Positions 20,601 through 27,310 of a stretch of DNA of 27,310 nucleotides are shown here, piece after piece; the first letter of the stretch is position 1; every line of letters begins with the position of its first letter. Where the stretch lies: the NCBI GenBank assembly GCA_023231475.1, contig JALJEE010000792.1, positions 1 to 27,310 of the forward strand, given 5' to 3'. Under the pieces are notes generated by a model, which saw only the letters and a program-made list of their open reading frames with translations, searched no databases and had not been told where the DNA came from. A program made the position numbers and the translations under genes. The stretch is from Seison nebaliae. Lineage: Eukaryota; Rotifera; Pararotatoria; Seisonacea; Seisonidae.

Positions 20601-23600
20601 CCATCGACAAGGTCATTTGGTACCACAGCAAATCCCAACCCAACTAGAACAACAGCAAATTAATCAACAACAACCGCAACCGGAGAATCAGTCTTTGGGA
20701 AATCAGACGAGAGAAACAAGAGCAGAATCAAAATCCGAATCACAATCTGACTCAGACCAACAATCACCAGCAGAAGCAGATTCTGATGTGCAATCTGAAT
20801 CACAAACCGATTCAGAATCAGAGGTCGATGCTGATTCGCAATCACAGACACACACCGGTTCCGACTTAGAAATTGAATCAAATTCTAATTCTGGTAATGA
20901 AATAGATTCTGAACCTCAATCACCATCAGAATCGTTATCAGAATCAGGATCAGAATCAAAATCGAAATCAGATGGAGATAATCAACATATGGATCAAGAA
21001 GAGGAAACGTGTGGTAGGCAGTGTCAAAGGAAAAGACGTCGTCGCCGTCGACGTATCCGTCGACATGAAGTTGAACAACGACGGGAATCCGATCAAGAAG
21101 CTCAGGAACCTAACGAAGTGGAAACACAAACAGACGATATACAAGAACCACAAATGACAGCACAACCAATACCACAACAATTTGGTGCAGAAGTAGTGCC
21201 GCAACCGCAACCAATTCCAATGCAACCTCAACTATTACCAATGGGAATGCAAGTTACATTATTGTTTATTATTTATATTTATTATATTTCCGTTGATGAA
21301 TTTTTTGTGAAAAGTCTCACAATTTTTATCTTTTTGTGTATCAAAAATTTTATATTCCTCCTCACATATTTAGAAGAGATAATTATTAAATATAATATTT
21401 TAAAATTATATTATCAATTTTCTTTTGAAAAACTTATTATTACCATCAAATTATTTACAAAAATTTATAATGGAAAAATAATTTCTTTATGGACAAATAT
21501 ATCATATTCTTTCCTATAATTTCCCTTTTCTTCAGAATATCATTCAATTACCACAATCACAACTTATTCCCCATCGACAGGACATATTAATTGCGGCTCC
21601 GAATCAACAACAACCGCCTCAACAATTACAGGCTCATAACCCTCATTATATACAAGCAGCACAATTACATCAACAAGGATTACAACCGCGTCAAATACAT
21701 ATTATTCACTCACAATCGCAGTCTCATCCCCAGTTGCAAATACATCCAAATCCGAATAATGGAGATGCTTCTACTCTTAGGAGACCGACGAGTTTTGTTC
21801 TGAATTTGCGTCGAGATGCAAATGGAGCATTGATAGTCAATCAAGCTAGTGGTTTTCCACGACAACATAGTACAGAACCAGAACGACGACATATAAGTCA
21901 ATTGCAAGAGTATCGCCGTACAAATCTTGCTAGTCAATTTAATAACGAACCGATTTATGATATTTTGGAAGAAGAAGAGGAAATAGATTTGGAAGGTGAT
22001 CATAATGAGGATAACGATATGGAGAATTTGGAGGATGGGGAAGAGAACGAAGAATTGGAAGAAGATAATGAAGATGTTGAAGAGGAAGAAGAAGAAATGG
22101 ATGAATTGATGGATAATAATAATCAAGTACACGAAGATGATGAAGGAAGTATGGGCAGTGCTTTAGGTAACAACAACGGCGACATAACATTCCTACCTGT
22201 CCATTCCACAACTGACCAATATGGAGAGTTGCTGCCAATTTATCAAGATTTGGTAGAGAAGAAGGGCGAGAAAGATGAAGTGCATCCAGTAACAATTCAA
22301 AATCAATTTAATGAAGCGAATAAATGTTTGGGCAACGAACAAACACTGGAAAGAAATCTTCTCATTTCCTTATCGGCCAGTATCCGTCACGTCCTACATG
22401 AGAGTAAATATCCAACATTCGAAATTGACGATCAATTATATCGTCTCCGATCTGAAGAAGATAAAATGGTGTTAGTTCCATTTAATAAGGAACAATTGGC
22501 ACGTCCACATGAAACGATCGATATTCTTGATGCCGATACCATCTCCTTAGCGAAGATGACTTGTCTCTCCGATCATATGGGAGGCATTCAACAACCGAAA
22601 GTCTTCTTCAATTCCAATAATCAAAGACTTCATGACTTACTCACGAGAAAGCGACGTAACAGTTCCGATAATGAGAGAGAGGAAGAAATATCGATTGGAA
22701 ATCGATTCGAAACTGAATCGTATCATTCGTCAGATAATAATGAAGATGAAGATATCGAAGAGAAAGAAGAAAGGAAGAAATTGGAAAATATTATAAAAGA
22801 AAAGAAACCTGAAGAATCAGCTCCGTGTGAGACGGAATGTTGTATGAAAGAGAAAAAGTTGGAAGAGGATAATTCTCCAGAAGAATTTCTAATGGAAAGA
22901 ATTGCTTTGCGCGATGGTTCTTATACGACAAAGAATGTGAATTTTAATCACATCTCTCTCGTTAATCGAAACGATGAGAAAGATAATTCGATGGAAAAAT
23001 TCATGAGATATTCCAAATCTATCACTTCGAATGAGACTCTATTACAAAAAGATTTTCTTCGACTCTTCCGAAACGAACTAAACATTGCCAATCAGTCACA
23101 ACTGGTCGACATATACGTTCCTTATAAAGGTTATTCAGTCGCTTATCAAGAATTGTTCATTCAAACGATTATGACACACTGGTTCTCTCAAACGAAACAT
23201 TTACCCAATAATCATATTCAATTCTCCCATTTCACCAAATATCGAGATGTCACCGAAATATCAATGAAAGAGAAGAAGAAGATATTCAGTGCAGCTTTCG
23301 ATATGCGTATTCAAGTCAACCGAATGATGTTAAGTATTCGATCTCAAGTCTTTCGTGCTATGTTCAAAAACCGCTTCTCCAATTCCGTTCCTAAACGTTC
23401 TTCCATACAACTAAACGATTTCTCTCCATTAGCCGTCTATTATTTCCTCGAATATCTCCATTGCGATAAGATTCCCGACTGTTTGATTTTAATGCAAAAA
23501 ATCATTAGTATTCGACAATTTCTCAACATTCTTCTCACACAATTTACGATGTTCCGTTCTTACGTCTCATCGATTCGTGCGACGAGTAACTTCATTTATA

Positions 23601-24184
23601 ATTTCCTCTCTGAATTCACTTTGAATGGAAGTGTACGAATTCTATCTCAAATTCCTTCTTCCCAACGTCCAGAACATCTTGTCAATCTTTCTCGTATGAT
23701 CGATGTGGAAAAATATGACGACGTCCGTTTATTAGTCGACACTTTCGATTTGGCTCTCATGATCAATATTGACACGTTGGTCGATATTACTGCAGAATTG
23801 TACCGTTTAGCTGACAAATATGACGTTGATCAATTGAAGGATCAAATGGAATCATTATTGATCGAATTAATCGATGAGAGTAATGTCTTCCATTGGTTTG
23901 AATTCGCCGAAACATTCCATGCGGAACGGTTAAAGAATATCGCCATTGATACGATACGAAGCAACATCGAATTACTCTCTAAAACCGAACAATGGCAGCA
24001 ATTCATTTTTACCCAACCAGATCTGGTGGTAGATTTATATTCGAAAACTTTACTTAAGGTGGAACGAGTGAAACCAGCTTCGAAAACTTCTCGAAATTTA
24101 AGCGATTCCGATGACAACAACACGAATGACGACAATCAAAGGAGACGCCGACGTACTGGTCCAATGAATGGACGTTTGCCTTAA
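17657..24184 (+). CDS. Giant SPOP/roadkill-like MATH-BTB-BACK protein, three exons
   Basis: Exons 17657-20363, 20486-21252 and 21536-24184 (introns of 122 and 283 bp, phases 1 and 0) give about 2,040 residues; human SPOP has 374. The MATH domain (about 364-512) aligns closely with SPOP: FGYLWNVKGFSF, RLMPAGLDEDTNGCISVYLLL, GRDWGFKRFIKRDEA. Substrate-pocket residues equivalent to SPOP Y87, F102, W131 and F133 are kept as Y433, F449, W478 and F480; Y123 is F470. After MATH come an acidic linker, a Gln-rich tract (about 715-960), a Ser/Asp/Glu-rich stretch, an Arg run near 1085 (RKRRRRRRRIRR, possible nuclear signal), more Gln-rich sequence and an acidic block (about 1302-1356). The BTB domain (about 1661-1920) and BACK helices (to about 2003; EQWQQFIFTQPDLVVDLYSK) follow. 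Family members recruit substrates to CUL3 ubiquitin ligases. Here BTB carries two insertions and lacks the usual Glu-containing CUL3 motif, so that role is uncertain. Confidence 0.87.
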
Positions 24185-24452
24185 AACCTAAAGTTTTAAA
24201 GAGTTATTAAGTGCGCAGGATTATGTTAAACCTGAATTAGTTATTCTAAACACGAAACTTTAAAGGTATTTTCCAATTAAAGACTAAAACATTTCAATCT
24301 TCTAGTTCTATTTATATCTTACAATTAATGTAGTTTACATTACATCTTTGTTAGTTCAATTAAAAATTATTAACGACAAACATTAATTAAGAAGAAAAAT
24401 CTAATACTCAATCTTGTACAGTAAATTATATATATTTTTTTTATTTATAGAA
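24185..24452 (+). other. 3' flank of the MATH-BTB gene
   Basis: No coding potential. An ATTAAA hexamer at 24276-24281, about 95 bp past the stop codon, is the best poly(A) signal candidate for the plus-strand gene. Confidence 0.4.
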
Positions 24453-24815
24453 TCAATATTTATAAATTAAAACATGAGATAACCGGCTGTAACGATTATC
24501 TTTAATAAATTCCCTTCCATTATCGATTTCACTTTGTAAATACTGCGGAATAAGAGAAGTGATGTCGAAATTGGAGGTAATATGAAGATGTTCATCTAAA
24601 GATTGAGTAACTTCCAACGCATAATAAGAACAGAAAAATTTTATCAGAGTAAAAAAATGATTACAATCTGTATACGATGGGAATGATAATTCAGAATCAT
24701 TAATAGAAAGAATTATATTCAGATAACGTTGAACAATAAGAAGAGGAAAAGGCTTCAATCCGCAGATGGAGAACACAAATGCCGTATTAAACGGTTTGCT
24801 GCAACCTAAAAGCAT
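24453..24815 (-). CDS. Hypothetical 120-residue frame, convergent to the MATH-BTB gene
   Basis: ATG at 24815-24813; the frame stays open for 120 codons in AT-rich DNA. The protein would have a hydrophobic first third (AFVFSICGLKPFPLLIVQRY) and a more polar, acidic second half with regularly spaced Leu/Ile. I do not recognise it. The frame stays open for several codons upstream of the ATG (TYNRAIR), so it could equally be the last exon or remnant of a longer gene; the acceptor-like AG upstream is weak. It sits between a host gene and decayed mobile elements, and may be noncoding. Confidence 0.25.
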   Translation of the reverse strand: MLLGCSKPFNTAFVFSICGLKPFPLLIVQRYLNIILSINDSELSFPSYTDCNHFFTLIKFFCSYYALEVTQSLDEHLHITSNFDITSLIPQYLQSEIDNGREFIKDNRYSRLSHVLIYKY

Positions 24816-24887
24816 GCGAATTGCTCTATTATATGTTCGGTCAAGTCATAACAGAGAATTACGAGTGTTAGACTAGAAGCCTAGACT

Positions 24888-24926
24888 TTATTAGATAACC
24901 GGTAGTATCGATGTTATTAGATAACC
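24888..24926. repeat. Short direct repeat TTATTAGATAACC
   Basis: Two exact 13-bp copies at 24888-24900 and 24914-24926, 26 bp apart, at the left edge of the decayed LINE. They may be the 5' promoter monomers of that element or part of its integration site. Confidence 0.5.
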
Positions 24927-24950
24927 CCGTATAAAATTTCAATTTTTGAC

Positions 24951-25830
24951 ATGTCGTTTATTAATAATAATCAATTTAGTGAAGAAGAGAATGGGGACGA
25001 TCCTGGCTCGTGACTTGAACAAAATGGAAAGTCGTCAAATATAGTTAATGAGATGTATGTGTTAACCAACTATGCGGGTCCTCCGTTGGTAAGTCTTCAA
25101 AAAAAGAGGCCAGAAAAGAATGGACCAAATGATGGTAAACAGAGGAAAGAGAAAAAAAGATGAGTAGAAAAACTGTTGTTATCTCTGGTTCGAACACTTC
25201 GTCCACATTGATTTCAGGTAAAGTCGATCGATTATGGTATCGAACTTATCTGGTGATGTTGGCATTGAAAAATTTGCTAATTTTTTGAAGAATGAAGGTT
25301 TGGACTTCTCAAAATTATGGCGACTGAAACATGGAGGTTTGACAACAGCGAAAGAATCGCTAAAACGTTTATTGTTAGTTATAACATAGCTAACAATGAT
25401 ACTTTTTTCGATTCACAAAAATGGCCGACGAATTCCTTCATTAGGAAATTCATTTATGATCCAAAGACTGGGGAATTTCTCGAAAGACGCTGTGAACAAT
25501 AGAACTGTATTAATAACGTAGACCGTGGATGTTCGCTCCATAGTACAAACATCGATGCCGTTCAGTCACAGATGGTAACTGATGGAAATATTGATACGAA
25601 TGTGAACGTCTGACTACTGAGAATATCAATGATAATGATAATTTTATTTCTCTTTCCATCATTTCCTTCAACGCTCATGGATTTCGTGGTTTCCTTCCCG
25701 ATCTATGTGAGTTACTCAAGTTCGATGTCATTTTTCTTCAACCAATTTGACTAAGATCACTACCAATTTCCATCATGCAAATAATTTCCCATTACGTTTA
25801 TCTTTCGCCGGCAATTCTTCCTAACTAATC
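24951..25830 (+). mobile_element. LINE (non-LTR retrotransposon) 5' part, decayed
   Basis: Pieces of two LINE proteins occur in the right order. ORF1 seems to start at 24951 (MSFINNNQFSEEENGDDPGS, then a stop). Shifted frames follow with KTVVISGSNTSSTLISGKV (about 25,165-25,220) and an RRM-like end, FIVSYNIANNDTFFDSQKWPTNSF (25,370-25,430), matching the usual 'WP.GI.VR.F' ending of LINE ORF1 proteins. ORF2 begins near 25,640 with an APE-type endonuclease start, SIISFNAHGFRGFLPDLCEL then LKFDVIFLQ (25,655-25,745), and a weaker continuation to about 25,830. Several stops and frame changes interrupt it. No reverse transcriptase remains: the 3' part is missing, the opposite of normal LINE 5' truncation, so a later insertion or deletion removed it. 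The clade is probably Jockey, CR1 or I-like, unresolved. Confidence 0.72.
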
Positions 25831-25869
25831 GTTATCGTACGATTAGTGTTATTCACATAAAGTCATCCA

Positions 25870-26630
25870 TCGAGAACTTATCTTTCCTTTTATAAATGAC
25901 GTATTAGCCATTAATATAGAAGGTCGTTTCTCATTGGGTCGTGCCGAATTCTCCACATATTTTCATACTGAAAATAATCTAACGTATTGTTCAAATATTC
26001 CTGTTTTATTCTCAGCAATCAATATAAAATATGACTCATGTGAGTGGCGATTCTTCACCGATGGTAGTTCTAATTCCCTAAAAGGTGTTTTGCTCCATAT
26101 TTTAAATTTTAACGATTCTTCGTGGAATGCAAGGGGGTTATACAAAATATCCTTGCTATATATGTTTATGGAATAGTCGAGATGACAAAAATCATTACAA
26201 TAAACAAAAAATCTGGGAAACAAGAACAACTTTTGAAATTGGAAAATTTAATTTTCAAAATGAGCCCCTCATTGATATTACCGATATAATTCTTCCGACG
26301 CTGCACATCAAATTGGGATTAGCCAAACAATTCATCAAAGCATTAGGAGAAAAAAGTAAATGCTTTACCTTTTTGAAAAATTTTTTTCCGAACTTATCTT
26401 ACCAAAAAATAAGAAATGGTATTCTGACAGGTCCCCAAATTAATACACTGAGAGACAATAAAAATTTTTCAGAAACAATGACATTACCGGAAAGAGATAC
26501 ATGGGATAAGTTAACAGCTGTATTAACTAAGTTCCTCAGTAGAAGAACAGATATGGGCGGAAATGAATGCAACGATATGATTGAAGCATTCCATAAAATT
26601 GTCGTACGATCGTTGTTCTTTCAAACGGCT
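25870..26630 (+). mobile_element. Fossil fragment of an uncharacterised mobile-element protein family
   Basis: The plus strand carries segments that match, from memory, a large uncharacterised family repeated many times in Hydra, aphid and other arthropod genomes. Recognisable blocks are LTYCSNI, EWRFFTDGSSNSLKGVLLH (about 26,040-26,100), GGYTKYPCYICLWNSRDD (about 26,130-26,185) and the LHIKLGLAKQFIKALGEK block (about 26,300-26,355), followed by MTLPERDTWDKL. The Cys pair and CLW motif are hallmarks as I recall them. The element class is unknown to me. The copy is incomplete at both ends and broken, with at least two interruptions, so it is not recent. It abuts the LINE on the left and the inverted fossil on the right. 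Confidence 0.6.
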
Positions 26631-27310
26631 GGCATTTCATTACACAAGCTGAGCATACCATGCATACATTCTGTTTTCTGCGCAGTTTCCAGTGCCATTT
26701 CGTGGCATACGGCCACTAGGTTTGTGTTTGTACAGTGTTTTGCATTTAGATGATAGAATTTTCCCTGGTTGTTGCTATATACCAACTCCTTTGGTAGTTG
26801 TATCTGGCAATGGTAATATAGATTTTTAAAATAATCGGCATTACTGATTTCATACTTAACAGCGCCATTTTTTTCATCTACGATGGTAGCATCACTAGTA
26901 TTGACATAGTCCACGTTTCCTTAGTTAGGTATACGATATGAACCTTTGTTAAAGCATAGAATAGTGATAACTGTTTGCATAGTACAGTTCCTGTTAACTT
27001 CCAGAGTGCGCAAAGTTTGTGTAGTTCCTTAGGTGGTAGGAGGTTGTCTGGGATTCTTTGGTGTGTTTGGAGTGTCAGGATACCTTTAACGACATCCTTC
27101 ACTGCTTGTCTATCTCGACTTGCGTGAATCGCTTGATAGATTTTTTGCTCCTCCACGTATATTTGTTGAATGTTGTTTTGTAAGTTCTGTTGGTTCTTTT
27201 CGAGTATTTTCAATTCCTTTTCTACTACTTTGGTGAACTTAGCGACGTTTTTCTTTGTGTTTTGTTCTAAATGTAGTATTTCTCTGTGGAGAGTGCTAAT
27301 TTTGTTTTCC
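26622..27310 (-). mobile_element. Envelope/fusion-glycoprotein-like fossil of an LTR-type element, cut by window end
   Basis: Minus-strand coding remnant. Its upstream part is a long polar coiled coil rich in Gln, Glu and Asn (for example KILEKNQQNLQNNIQQIYVE). It then has IPDNLLPPKEL, and finally a Cys-rich part in which YHLNAKHCTNTNLVAVCHE is followed by further Cys residues. A heptad coil followed by a proline turn and a Cys cluster is the layout of arthropod retroviral or baculovirus F-like envelope proteins. The assignment rests on layout, not on a diagnostic motif. It is partial and broken, with at least one interruption, and its neighbouring parts would lie beyond the window. Orientation is opposite to the two elements on its left. 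Age cannot be judged without other copies. Confidence 0.4.

Noticed and set aside
24453-24815. Insect odorant-receptor-like C-terminus (LLGCSKPF near the start of the frame)
   Set aside because: Superficial resemblance; receptor tails end within about 40 residues of that block, while this frame runs 110 more, and no membrane segments follow.
1-27310. CRISPR arrays, bacterial operons, tRNA or rRNA genes
   Set aside because: None visible; the tandem repeats lack unique spacers, and the window is eukaryotic.

Overview
The window is nuclear DNA from an invertebrate animal. The evidence is spliceosomal introns, AT-rich intergenic DNA, decayed retroelements and animal-only gene families (ANKEF1-like, SPOP-like MATH-BTB, metazoan-type eIF4G). 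Short introns of about 47-283 bp, long intronless exons, and heavy poly-Asn and poly-Gln coding suggest a compact arthropod genome. An acariform mite is my best guess, but the sequence does not prove it.

Layout. 1-700 holds a decayed, probably retroelement-derived coding remnant. 700-1566 is AT-rich and contains an imperfect inverted repeat with about 80-bp arms at 1343-1536. A minus-strand intronless gene (1602-3371) encodes a type II membrane protein with a DxD motif, probably a glycosyltransferase-like protein. 3372-4744 is AT-rich intergenic DNA. A very large minus-strand gene (4745-12557, seven coding exons) encodes an eIF4G-like translation scaffold of about 2,434 residues. Its conserved W2-type C-terminus lies on four small exons beyond an apparent stop at 5695, which falls inside an intron. 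12558-15102 has its probable 5' leader intron, then AT-rich DNA with a 30-bp tandem repeat (14659-14838).

A divergent gene pair follows, sharing a 181-bp promoter region. On the minus strand is an ANKEF1-like ankyrin/EF-hand protein (15103-17475). On the plus strand is a three-exon gene of about 2,040 residues (17657-24184). It is built like SPOP/roadkill, with MATH first and BTB/BACK last, but more than 1,100 residues of Gln-rich, Ser/acidic and Arg-rich sequence separate the domains.

The right end (about 24,900-27,310) is a graveyard of mobile elements. It holds the 5' part of a LINE, a fragment of an uncharacterised mobile-element family, and an inverted fossil resembling the envelope/fusion glycoprotein of an LTR-type element.

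The most notable points are the giant SPOP-like protein, the hidden eIF4G C-terminus, and the splice donors: seven of eight inferred coding introns begin GTT. The four host genes have no obvious common pathway. The SPOP-like protein would act in ubiquitin ligase targeting, the eIF4G-like protein in translation initiation, the DxD protein in the secretory pathway, and the ANKEF1-like protein is of unknown role.
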